61,158 nucleotides of DNA from Rhodovulum bhavnagarense. Its GTDB lineage: Bacteria > Pseudomonadota > Alphaproteobacteria > Rhodobacterales > Rhodobacteraceae. The notes below the pieces were generated by a model. It was not told where the DNA came from. It did no database searches and worked only from the letters and a program-made list of their open reading frames with translations. The position numbers were made by a program, and so were the translations under genes. This document shows, piece by piece, positions 26,562 through 34,855 of the stretch. The stretch spans positions 1 to 61,158 of the forward strand of contig NZ_SLXU01000017.1 of NCBI RefSeq assembly GCF_004343505.1, given 5' to 3'. Positions within the stretch are counted from its first letter, which is position 1. The number at the start of each line of letters is the position of its first letter.

Positions 26562-27502
26562 CCCCCCCCATCCTATTCCTCACCTTCAACCGCCCCGATA
26601 CCACGGCGCGGGTGTTCGAGGCGATACGGGCGGCGCGGCCCGCGCGGCTCTACGTCGCCGCCGATGGTCCGCGCCCCGACCGGGCGGGAGAGGCCGAACG
26701 CTGCGCCGAGGTTCGCTGCATTGCAACCGCGGTCGACTGGCCCTGTGAGGTCAAGACACTCTTTCGGAATGAAAACCTCGGCTGCCGCCGCGCCGTCAGC
26801 GGTGCGATCACCTGGTTTTTTGAAAACGAACCAGAGGGAATCATCCTCGAGGACGACTGCCTGCCGGACCCATCCTTTTTCACGTTTTGCGCCGAGATGC
26901 TGGAGCGCTACCGAAACGATCCCCGGATCATGTGCGTGACCGGAAACAACTTTCAGACGGACATGGGCGATTGGCCCTACAGCTATTACTACTCGATCTA
27001 CAATCACATCTGGGGTTGGGCGAGTTGGCGTCGCGCTTGGGCACTCTATGATGCGGATCTCGAAAGATTTAATTCAAGCGGCGCAAGAAATCTCTTAGCT
27101 GGGCTTTCAAAAGTTCCTGGTTTCCGTCGATATTGGAGTTCAGTTTTCGAGCGTGTAAAAAGCGGGAATATTAGTAGTGCTTGGGATTACTCTTGGACTT
27201 GGACATGTTGGTTGAACAGCGGGTGGACCTGCACCCCGTGTGTCAATCTCGTCTCCAATATTGGATTCGGGATAGACGCGACCCACACGATCAACGAAGA
27301 ATCGAGCGTTGCCAATCTGCCAGTAGTACCGCTACTCCCGCCTTACGCTGCGCCACCCACTATCGCAGCCGAGCCGCGTTTCGACGACCATGTGACCCGA
27401 GAAGTGTTTAGGGGGGTCAGGGCTTACACGCCGGGCCGGCGTGTAGTTAAGCGCTTTCGTCACCTAGCAGGGCGAATGCTGAGATCGGTGGGGATGCGAT
27501 GA
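26558..27502 (+). CDS. Glycosyltransferase, GT-A fold
   Basis: A 314-residue nucleotide-sugar transferase opens with ILFLTFNRPDTTARVFEAIR, then AADGPR. The metal-binding acidic motif is ILEDDCLPDPSFF, and the acceptor region is HIWGWASWRRAW. Enzymes of this type occur in capsule loci. The start overlaps the preceding stop (ATGA). The first third is GC-rich and the middle (27,060-27,200) AT-rich, which hints at recombination. Confidence 0.85.
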   Translation: MTPPILFLTFNRPDTTARVFEAIRAARPARLYVAADGPRPDRAGEAERCAEVRCIATAVDWPCEVKTLFRNENLGCRRAVSGAITWFFENEPEGIILEDDCLPDPSFFTFCAEMLERYRNDPRIMCVTGNNFQTDMGDWPYSYYYSIYNHIWGWASWRRAWALYDADLERFNSSGARNLLAGLSKVPGFRRYWSSVFERVKSGNISSAWDYSWTWTCWLNSGWTCTPCVNLVSNIGFGIDATHTINEESSVANLPVVPLLPPYAAPPTIAAEPRFDDHVTREVFRGVRAYTPGRRVVKRFRHLAGRMLRSVGMR

Positions 27503-27611
27503 AGATTAACCTTGGCTGTGGTGCAGGGCAGACGAACGCCTTGACAATGATTTCGATGGCAGTGTGTTCAAGCCGCTTTCGCTGTTTATGGAGGGCCGAA
27601 AAGCCGCATGA
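27499..27611 (+). pseudogene. Remnant of a SAM methyltransferase gene
   Basis: An ATG at 27499 overlaps the previous stop and begins MKINLGCGAG, the start and SAM-binding motif of small class I methyltransferases in polysaccharide loci. After about 15 codons the frame is lost. In another frame, LDNDFDGSVFKPLSLFMEG runs to a TGA that overlaps the next ATG at 27608. The beginning and end of a coupled gene therefore remain with the centre deleted. Confidence 0.55.
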
Positions 27612-28909
27612 CCTCAGTAATTCTTATTTCTAGGTCCGACATCGGTGGAGGCGCCGCCATAGCCGCATATCGTCTGCATCGGGCCTTGCGTGATTATGGC
27701 ATTGAGTCGCAGCTAGCAGTAGCTCAGCGGAAGTCCTCGGATCCTAAGGTGGTGGTCGCGCGTTCGCCACATTTAGGCACAGGCATCATTGAGAGGCTTC
27801 AGGCAAAGAAGTACACTCTGGAACGCCGGCTGACAGCCAGGTCCGTCTCGCGGGAGCTGGCCTATTTTTCGGACGACCGTGTTCCTGGGCCAAACCTTTT
27901 GAACAGATTGCCCGAGGCCGATGTTTTAAACCTTCACTGGGTTTCACATTTCCTCGACTACCGGCGGTTTTTCCGCGGTATTTCTAATAGTCAACCGCTG
28001 GTTTGGACTTTGCACGATATGGCCCCGATGACCGGGGGATGTCACTACGCGATGAGCTGTGACCGATTTAGCGAGCGGTGCGGCGCCTGCCCCCTCCTGG
28101 GTTCCACGAACCCTCGCGATCTGACCCGGCGGATCCACAGTCGCAAAGCAGCGGCGCTTTCGCGGCTGGTTCCGGAAACGACGCGGATCGTGGCCCCCAG
28201 TCACTGGTTGGCAGATCAGGCACGGAAAAGCAGCTTGTTGGGCCGTTTTGATGTCGAAGTCGTCCCGAACGGCCTCGACATCGAGACCTTCGCGCCCCGA
28301 GACAAGGCCGTGGCCCGCAGTGTGCTCGGGTTACCTCAGGATGGCCGTATCGTGCTCTTTGCGGCCAATAGCGTCGGGGACTACCGCAAAGGGATGGATC
28401 TCCTGCTGGCGTCCCTCAACGGGCTTGACCTCGATCAGTCCGTTACGCTCGCCGCGATCGGTTCGGGTGGCTTGCATATGCCGTTTGGCAGCGTATCGCT
28501 TGGACGGGTCGAGAACCCCCGCCTGATGTCGTTTATCTATAGTGCCGCCGATGCCTTCGTGTTGCCGACCCGTGCCGATAACCTGCCAAACGTCCTGGTG
28601 GAAGCCATGGCGTGTGCCGTGCCCTGCGTATCGTTTCGGGTGGGGGGCGTGCCAGATGTTGTGCGGCATAAGCAGACGGGGTTGTTGGCCGAGCCGGCGA
28701 ATGCGATCTCCCTTCGGGAGCATATTTCAAACCTTCTTCGCGATGACGTCAAGCGCGCACAGATGGGCCGACAGGGGCGCGAGGTCGTGCTGCAGGAGTA
28801 TGCAGATACTGTTGTCGCTCGGAAATACGCCGAGATCTATGAACAACTTGTCGAAGCACGCAGAAGGCACGCTGGTTCTATAGGCCAGCAAGTAAGCAGC
28901 CTTTCGTGA
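27608..28909 (+). CDS. Glycosyltransferase family 4 protein
   Basis: The 433-residue GT-B enzyme has an N-terminal domain with ISRSDIGGGAAIAAYRLHRAL and a C-terminal donor-binding domain with VLPTRADNLPNVLVEAMACAVPCVSF, the E-x7-E pattern of GT4 retaining enzymes. LHWVSHFLDY and WTLHDMAPMTGGCHYAMSC are typical of a colanic-acid-locus subgroup (WcaC-like). It would transfer one sugar to the growing chain at the cytoplasmic face. Its start overlaps the methyltransferase remnant. Confidence 0.92.
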   Translation: MTSVILISRSDIGGGAAIAAYRLHRALRDYGIESQLAVAQRKSSDPKVVVARSPHLGTGIIERLQAKKYTLERRLTARSVSRELAYFSDDRVPGPNLLNRLPEADVLNLHWVSHFLDYRRFFRGISNSQPLVWTLHDMAPMTGGCHYAMSCDRFSERCGACPLLGSTNPRDLTRRIHSRKAAALSRLVPETTRIVAPSHWLADQARKSSLLGRFDVEVVPNGLDIETFAPRDKAVARSVLGLPQDGRIVLFAANSVGDYRKGMDLLLASLNGLDLDQSVTLAAIGSGGLHMPFGSVSLGRVENPRLMSFIYSAADAFVLPTRADNLPNVLVEAMACAVPCVSFRVGGVPDVVRHKQTGLLAEPANAISLREHISNLLRDDVKRAQMGRQGREVVLQEYADTVVARKYAEIYEQLVEARRRHAGSIGQQVSSLS

Positions 28910-28973
28910 GCTTTTCAACTACCAAAAGCAAGCCACGAAGATTGCCAGAGTTCAAGTCCCGCGCGATACGGCC

Positions 28974-29033
28974 CTGATGAAGTGCCCGCCCAACTTGGTA
29001 GACAGATGCCGTCGGGGGCGGGCACATCATCAG
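28974..29033. repeat. Long imperfect inverted repeat after a glycosyltransferase
   Basis: CTGATGA-A-GTGCCCGCCC (28974-28991) and GGGCGGGCAC-A-TCATCAG (29016-29033) match at 17 of 18 positions around a 24-base spacer. There is no T-run. The hairpin lies at a GC-rich to AT-rich junction inside a 460-base gap with no clear gene. Confidence 0.7.
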
Positions 29034-29155
29034 AGTCCTTCAAAGACTTTCTTGAGTCGAGAGTCTCGAGGGTTATGCGTCCACAAAGCGATTTTTGTGC
29101 AAGTCTCGCGGGGAGACGCTTGTAGATGTAGTATTAAAGCTTGAAGACTTGGCGA

Positions 29156-29371
29156 ATGACTTCGAAAAATAAAGAAAAGGCTTGCACTGGGCTGCTCGTT
29201 CGGGCGCGCGAAATAAATCGCGTCAGAGAGATATTGGTGAATATCATGAAATTGAAGCGCAACATGTTATCCTTTGAAAATTTGAATTTGAATTTGATGT
29301 CGTTGGTTCTTCTGGTGTATTTTGATCGCAAAATAATGATTAAAGATTTTTACTTTGAGGCCCGCAAGTGA
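29156..29371 (+). CDS. Small AT-rich open frame (71 aa), doubtful
   Basis: A basic, Lys- and Leu-rich frame of 71 codons ends in a GTGA overlap with the next gene, which is the only argument for it. There is no family match and no good ribosome site. It may instead be leader sequence. Confidence 0.22.
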   Translation: MTSKNKEKACTGLLVRAREINRVREILVNIMKLKRNMLSFENLNLNLMSLVLLVYFDRKIMIKDFYFEARK

Positions 29372-30369
29372 AGGATAGCTGTAATTTCCGGGGCGTGGCG
29401 TTCGCGAAGAGCCTGGGAGGGCATCGTGACGATTATTTGACGCTATTCAGTAAGTCTCTCGCCCTTGAGAATGGTGGCGCATTCACATTTCACAAACACT
29501 TTATAAGGGCCATCACAGCTAAATATTTATTGTTCGTCACAGTTGATGCGCATGTAGGGACGTTCTTGTTTCTTTCTGGTGTGAGAGCCGCACTCAGAAA
29601 AAGAACTGTAGCTATATCGGTGGCTCCGGATGAAGTTAATACTCGCCTAAGCCGCCTGCAAAAAACGTTCCGTGGAGCTCTACGGCGAACAAACAGCGTT
29701 ACGATTCTGGGCATTAGGCCATTTGATATCTGTCCAGCTGATAGATCTTTCGCCGACGATTGGATCTTTGACCCACAACTCTGGGATCTCAAGTACCTTC
29801 TGAAGCATTCTGAGCAGGGGGACCCAAGAGCCTGCCGCCGTTCTCACGGCCGAGAAGGTCAACCCAAGAGATTATACTTTCTAGGCCATGGCTCTCGCCG
29901 TAAGGGGTTTGACTTATTTCTCGACCTCTCCGAACAGATTTCGGGTGGTTATGAATTCAAAATGGTCGGCCTCGCGGATAATGAATTTGCACATCGCAAA
30001 ATACCAAATGCAGAAGGGAAAAACAAAGACGGCTCGGCTGGGCACGCGTCATTCAAGGATTTCATAGATGCTTACCTTCGAGCGGACCTTATTTGGTGCT
30101 ATTATCCAGCAGAAAGCAACTTGTCTTCTGGGATCTTCGGTCGCGCCATTCAACTCGGTGCTCACGCTATCGTCCGAAAAGACTCTTACCTGAGCAAATT
30201 CGCCGAGAAGTATAATTTGGCTTACTCGGCGCTCGAAGATCCAGTAATTTCAGCACGCATCTCAGCGCTGGTCATTTTTTCTGGTTGCTCCGAGCAATCT
30301 AGATTTGAGTTAATTGATAAATTCGAGAAATTGAGCCTTGCTAGGCTAGAGCGTGCGTTCGGCGGGTAA
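29368..30369 (+). CDS. Probable glycosyltransferase (AT-rich, divergent)
   Basis: The 333-residue protein looks like a divergent GT-B enzyme. The C-terminal half has RLYFLGHGSRRKGFDLFLDL, a lead-in like that of GT4 donor domains. It continues with FIDAYLRADLIWCYYPAESNLSSGIFGRAIQLG, where E-x-N-x-SSG replaces the usual acidic motif. I cannot place it in a family with certainty. The GTG start is preceded by GAGG. The coding DNA is much more AT-rich than the GT4 gene before it, suggesting import as a separate cassette. Confidence 0.7.
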   Translation: MKDSCNFRGVAFAKSLGGHRDDYLTLFSKSLALENGGAFTFHKHFIRAITAKYLLFVTVDAHVGTFLFLSGVRAALRKRTVAISVAPDEVNTRLSRLQKTFRGALRRTNSVTILGIRPFDICPADRSFADDWIFDPQLWDLKYLLKHSEQGDPRACRRSHGREGQPKRLYFLGHGSRRKGFDLFLDLSEQISGGYEFKMVGLADNEFAHRKIPNAEGKNKDGSAGHASFKDFIDAYLRADLIWCYYPAESNLSSGIFGRAIQLGAHAIVRKDSYLSKFAEKYNLAYSALEDPVISARISALVIFSGCSEQSRFELIDKFEKLSLARLERAFGG

Positions 30370-30399
30370 CGTTTAATCTGCCTGTTTCGAGGGTTTTGC

Positions 30400-31251
30400 A
30401 TGAAGAAGAAAATTTTCTCATACTGGCAGCAGGGTATCAATGCGGGTCCTGATATCGTGAAGGCCTGCGTTGCCCAGGGCAACGCCCTCTCGGCTAGCCA
30501 GAACTTCATATTGCTGGATAAGAGTGATTTGGAACAAATCCGGCCGAATATCCCCATGGAAGACGCGACTTGGTGTAGTCTCGGAGTCCCGTTCCAGTCT
30601 GATCTCATCCGGACGGCCCTTCTGATACGCCATGGCGGCATCTGGATGGATGGAACCGTATTCCCACTGGTCGATATGCATGTTTGGCTCGAAGACAAGA
30701 TGCAGGCAGGCCTCTTCTTCTTCCAAAAGCCGGGAAGAGATCGCCTTATCTCAAACTGGTTCATTGCCGCGGAGCCCGAGCATCCCATCCTCATCGCCCT
30801 CCTCCACAAGCTTTGCCGCTATTGGGAAAGCAGCGCCCTCAAGGATCGCAGCGGAAAACCCGACAAGAAGACCGCTCTCGTAGGTCGGGCAATCAACCGG
30901 CACCCGAGCCTGACGCGACTGTGGCTGACATCGCCGATGCGGTGGGCGCTGCGCCGCCCACCCTATCTGATCTATCACTACGCGCTGAACGACCTGATCG
31001 CAGGCGACTGGCGCTTGCGCAGGATGTGGAACGACATGCCGTTCGAATCCGCGGTGCCGCCTCATGCGCTGCAGCGCGCTGGCCTGCAGTCCCCTCTGAC
31101 CGACGAAGCGAAAACGCTGATCGATCATCCGCAAACCCCGCTTTTCAAGCTGACCTGGAAGGTGCCGGAACCGCAGGTGCCAGCCGGGTCCGTTGTCGAC
31201 TATCTGTTTTCCAAATCCAGCGCTGAGAAACATGATCATGCAGTGCATTAG
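30400..31251 (+). CDS. Capsular polysaccharide-type glycosyltransferase
   Basis: The 283-residue protein fits the capsular polysaccharide synthesis/GT32-like group. IFSYWQQGINAGPDIVKACV is the typical opening (K-I-[IF]-x-Y-W), and the DxD-type site is GGIWMDGTVFP, preceded by SDLIRTALLIRHGG. Such enzymes transfer hexoses or hexosamines with divalent metal. GC content rises sharply after 30,700, so the gene itself spans an AT-rich to GC-rich transition. No Rossmann or membrane segment is present. Confidence 0.88.
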   Translation: MKKKIFSYWQQGINAGPDIVKACVAQGNALSASQNFILLDKSDLEQIRPNIPMEDATWCSLGVPFQSDLIRTALLIRHGGIWMDGTVFPLVDMHVWLEDKMQAGLFFFQKPGRDRLISNWFIAAEPEHPILIALLHKLCRYWESSALKDRSGKPDKKTALVGRAINRHPSLTRLWLTSPMRWALRRPPYLIYHYALNDLIAGDWRLRRMWNDMPFESAVPPHALQRAGLQSPLTDEAKTLIDHPQTPLFKLTWKVPEPQVPAGSVVDYLFSKSSAEKHDHAVH

Positions 31252-31352
31252 AACTCAAAAGATCGATTGCGTTATCTGCCTTGCTCTGGACCTGTCCCTC
31301 GCAGTGGTTGGAAAAGGCATAGTGCTGTCATGGGCTTCAGCTAGCTCGCAGC

Positions 31353-32726
31353 ATGCTGGCTAACCAAGCATCTCTTGCCCCAGGGCAGGTCCATAAACGA
31401 ATTCGCCGCCCGGCCGACGTTCCGGCGCGTGCGGTCAAGATAATGACCGGGATGCTGCTGGCGCCGCCGTTGTTGTTGCTCGAGGCATGGCGAACAAGGA
31501 GCCACCGGTACCGGCACCTATTGCTGACAGCCTTCTTCGCCGTTTACGGCGCGACGATCGGGATCGCCTACGACCCGACTGGGGCAGGTGCAGACGGAGT
31601 GCGCCATCTCCTGAAAGTGTACGTCCATTACAGCGATCTGGCTTTCGGCGATTTTCAGCGCGAACTTTGGGAGATCCTGACCTTTCAAGTGGGGACATCA
31701 CCGAACAAGGACGTCTACATCCACGTGGTGTCCTACTTCGTCGGAGGTGTCCTTGGCGTACCAGCCCTGTTCTTTTTTGTCATCGGGACCGTCTACGGGT
31801 ACTTCTTCTCCGGGTCTATGCTCATCATCTTTCGCGACTGGGGAAAGGCCCGGTTGCCGTTGATCACACTGTTCCTGATCGCGAACTTCTTCTTGTTGAA
31901 GAACATCGAAGGCGTGAACACCGTGAGAACCTGGACCGGGCTCTGGGTTCTCGTCTACGGCTCGCTTCAGTATTACAGGACGCGCCGTCTTCGGTATCTC
32001 GTTCTCATGGCAATGCCGCCCTTCATTCACCTCGGTTACTTCGTGATGGCCCTTCCGGCCTACGCCGTGCTCCTCTTCGGGAGTCGCGTGTCTCTCTACG
32101 CGGTGCTCTTCATCCTTTCGAGTACGACGACGCTGATAAGTCCAGGCTCCTTCGTGGAAGTTGCGGCCACGACAGAACGGGGAAGTAGTGCTGTGGGCTC
32201 GTATTATCGGGAAGAGACCGCAGATTTCGAGCAAGTGGTGGCACAGACTTCCGGAAAACGAATTTGGTTTGTGCTCGCGAAGCTTAAGGTCCAGAGATGG
32301 GCTCTGAACCTCTTCATCTACACGCTTCTCGTCTGTGGCATCTTTACGCTGACGATGAACGCCTACGAACGCTGGATAGCCTCGATTGGCCTTCTCACGC
32401 TCACCTTATCGAACAGCCTGTGGTTCATGTATGCCATTCACAACCGTGCATGGACGATCGGCGCGGTTTTCCTTGGAGCTGCCTTCATCATGATGCGCCT
32501 TCGTCAAGCTGATCGCTTCAAAGCGCCAAGGGGGAAATTCCTATATCAGCTGGGCTTGGTAAGCAGTGCCGTCTTGTTTGTGCCCTATTTCGCTTACAAC
32601 CTTTCACTTTTTCTGGACTATCCAAGTGTCTTCCTTCTCGGTGCCCCATTCACCGTCTGGCTCGATCCCTCGGTCAATCTGACAATCAAGGAAGCGCTAC
32701 GCGCCTTGATTTATGGAATTCTCTGA
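31353..32726 (+). CDS. Polytopic membrane protein, Wzy/EpsG-like polymerase candidate
   Basis: This 457-residue protein has about ten to twelve hydrophobic segments and large loops. FLLKNIEGVNTVRTWTGLWVLVYGSLQYY resembles the EpsG-type polymerase motif (NGxRQ-like position, here GVNTVRTW), and FIHLGYFVMALPAYAV has the conserved H of that group. It may join repeat units. A polymerase beside an ABC exporter is unusual, because ABC-exported chains are normally completed by processive cytoplasmic transferases. The next gene begins within its stop codon. No ribosome site marks the ATG at 31353; a later start is possible. Confidence 0.72.
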   Translation: MLANQASLAPGQVHKRIRRPADVPARAVKIMTGMLLAPPLLLLEAWRTRSHRYRHLLLTAFFAVYGATIGIAYDPTGAGADGVRHLLKVYVHYSDLAFGDFQRELWEILTFQVGTSPNKDVYIHVVSYFVGGVLGVPALFFFVIGTVYGYFFSGSMLIIFRDWGKARLPLITLFLIANFFLLKNIEGVNTVRTWTGLWVLVYGSLQYYRTRRLRYLVLMAMPPFIHLGYFVMALPAYAVLLFGSRVSLYAVLFILSSTTTLISPGSFVEVAATTERGSSAVGSYYREETADFEQVVAQTSGKRIWFVLAKLKVQRWALNLFIYTLLVCGIFTLTMNAYERWIASIGLLTLTLSNSLWFMYAIHNRAWTIGAVFLGAAFIMMRLRQADRFKAPRGKFLYQLGLVSSAVLFVPYFAYNLSLFLDYPSVFLLGAPFTVWLDPSVNLTIKEALRALIYGIL

Positions 32727-33916
32727 TGCCCGAACGCACCCGCATCCTGATCGTCTTGACCCCGCCACTCGATCCGTCGACGGGTGGGGTTCAAATGAGC
32801 ACCGTGAAGATGGCTCGTATGCTCAATTCTCAGGGGGTTGAGGTGGGCGTGTTTTCGTTCGAGGCCCACGGCCATCGGGCGACTGAAAACGTGGCGTTAT
32901 TTTCTGCCCCTGAAAGCGGAAATGTCGCCAACAAGTCCAATCACGCGGCGCTGGTCGATGCCATCAGCAGGTTCAAGCCGCACGCCGTGATCAGTCAGAT
33001 GCCCTATGAACATGCCATCACGGACACGTTGCGGCGAGCCTCGGCCGTTCCGCGGATCGGATGCCTGCGCAATACGCTCTACTCCGTACGAAACAACCTC
33101 GATGCTTACGCCGAGAATTTGCTGCCCCCTCCGATAAAGGGCCTTGGCCGCTCGGCCATTGGCCGGGCCGCATTGCTGGCATTTCACCGCCAGAGGCATG
33201 CGAAAGACCTCAGGCAGATCCTTGCATCCTATGACTGCTTCGTCATGTTCGCTGAACCGAATCTGGAGGAACTTGCGTACTTCGTCCCGGATTACGACGC
33301 GCAGACCATCGCGCTCATCCCCAACTCTATCCCGAACGTTGCCGATCGCGTTCCTCCCAAGGCAAAGCGGCTGCTCTGGCTGGCCCGCGTTTCTGTCCAC
33401 CAGAAACGGGCTGATCTCATCCTTCCGATCTGGCGAAAGATCGCCCCTCAGCTTCCTGACTGGACGCTCGACATTGTGGGCGATGGTCCGTTCCTGGACG
33501 ACATCCGGCAAGAGATTTCCAGGGACAAGCTGCCCCGGATCGAGTTGCACGGACGACAACCCTCTACGCCTTTCTTCACGCGGTCGGAAGTGTTCATCAT
33601 GACCTCCGACTTCGAGGGTTTTCCGAACACCCTAATCGAGGCGCAAAGCCAAGGCGCGGTTCCGGTGGTGGTCGACAGCTATCCCATGGTCCGCTGGCTG
33701 ATCCAGCCCGGTGAGAACGGCCTGTTGACGCCGAAGGGCGATGTCGAGGCGTTGGCGCGCGCAGTTGTCGACCTGTGTCGTTCGGAGGAACGACTCGCCA
33801 ATATGGCGCAGGGCGCGCTCAGGTCAGCAGCGTATTTCACAGAAGAGAAGGTGGCGCTTGAATGGCGCGGCCTGATAGATGAGCTGATCGATACCGGTCT
33901 CGACAGTTCCCGGTGA
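32726..33916 (+). CDS. Glycosyltransferase family 4 protein
   Basis: The 396-residue GT-B enzyme has TPPLDPSTGGVQMSTVKMARML at the N-terminus (donor-side glycine loop) and RLLWLARVSVHQKRADLILPIW. The GT4 signature is FIMTSDFEGFPNTLIEAQSQGAVPVV, with both glutamates. It is coupled to the membrane protein by a TGATG overlap, so it may act on the same intermediate. Confidence 0.92.
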   Translation: MPERTRILIVLTPPLDPSTGGVQMSTVKMARMLNSQGVEVGVFSFEAHGHRATENVALFSAPESGNVANKSNHAALVDAISRFKPHAVISQMPYEHAITDTLRRASAVPRIGCLRNTLYSVRNNLDAYAENLLPPPIKGLGRSAIGRAALLAFHRQRHAKDLRQILASYDCFVMFAEPNLEELAYFVPDYDAQTIALIPNSIPNVADRVPPKAKRLLWLARVSVHQKRADLILPIWRKIAPQLPDWTLDIVGDGPFLDDIRQEISRDKLPRIELHGRQPSTPFFTRSEVFIMTSDFEGFPNTLIEAQSQGAVPVVVDSYPMVRWLIQPGENGLLTPKGDVEALARAVVDLCRSEERLANMAQGALRSAAYFTEEKVALEWRGLIDELIDTGLDSSR

Positions 33917-33979
33917 TACAAGATTTGCTTGGCGCCGGCACCAGATTGACCTGCTGGCCGCAAGGTTATGGAGTTTAGA

Positions 33980-34855
33980 ATGAGTTCCTCTGTCTTGAAA
34001 AGGTTTCGTCACGCCCTTGAAGCGCGGCTTCTTCCGGCAGCGGTTTATGTGAAAAAAGATTTTTATCGGCGCACAGGAAGACGCCTTGATCTCACGAACC
34101 CCGCCACATTCAGTGAAAAAATTCAATATTTGAAGCTTTATAACAGGGATGCTAATCTTACCAATCTTGTGGACAAGATTGAGGTCAAAAATTTCATCAA
34201 GAATGTAGTGGGTGAGAAATACACGATCCCATCGGTCGCCATATTTTCAGGTGTTGACGAAATCAACCTGGAGACACTTCCGCGGCAATGCGTTCTGAAG
34301 GCCACTCACGGTTCGGGCTGGAACTTCTTCATCAAGAGTAAGGATGAGGTTGATCTAAGGGAAATCAGGAAATTTTTCAATAAGTGGCTTGGGAAGAGCT
34401 ATTATATGTATTCGAAGGAGTGGGCGTATAACGGAGTCCGTCCGCGGATAGTCTGCGAGGAACTGCTTCTGGACGAATGCGGCAATGTGCCCGATGATTA
34501 CAAAGTATTTTGCTTTAACGGCTACCCAAAATACGTTCAGGTCGATCACGACCGTTTCACTTTTCACAAAAGAGCTTTTTTCGACGTGAAATGGAGAAAA
34601 CAGCCTTTCACGATAGGATATCCTTTGTCTGAGAAGCAGATTGTCGCCCCGATTTGTCTTGATGAGATGCTAAAAGTAAGCGAGACTATATCAGATATTG
34701 CGCCCTTTGTGAGGGTTGATTTTCTCGTGCACGAGGGGCGTCCATTTATTGGCGAGCTTACGTTTTACCCGGGCAATGGTATGGAGAAATTTTCGCCTGA
34801 AAAATGGGATGCGGATCTCGGTGCTTGCCTTGACGTGTCGGGAATAACCGCCTGA
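33980..34855 (+). CDS. TupA-like ATP-grasp protein
   Basis: The 291-residue protein matches the TupA-like ATP-grasp family. Evidence is the opening YVKKDFYRRTGRRLDLTNPATFSEKIQ, the ATP-lysine region CVLKATHGSGWN, the PDDYKVFCFNGYPKYVQVDHDRF block, and VRVDFLVHEGRPFIGELTFYPGNG, which carries the metal-binding acidic and Asn residues. In alkaliphilic Bacillus, TupA takes part in teichuronopeptide (amino-acid-linked uronic polymer) synthesis. The start at 33980 has GGAG upstream and is preferred to 33968. The DNA is AT-rich compared with both neighbours. Confidence 0.85.
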   Translation: MSSSVLKRFRHALEARLLPAAVYVKKDFYRRTGRRLDLTNPATFSEKIQYLKLYNRDANLTNLVDKIEVKNFIKNVVGEKYTIPSVAIFSGVDEINLETLPRQCVLKATHGSGWNFFIKSKDEVDLREIRKFFNKWLGKSYYMYSKEWAYNGVRPRIVCEELLLDECGNVPDDYKVFCFNGYPKYVQVDHDRFTFHKRAFFDVKWRKQPFTIGYPLSEKQIVAPICLDEMLKVSETISDIAPFVRVDFLVHEGRPFIGELTFYPGNGMEKFSPEKWDADLGACLDVSGITA

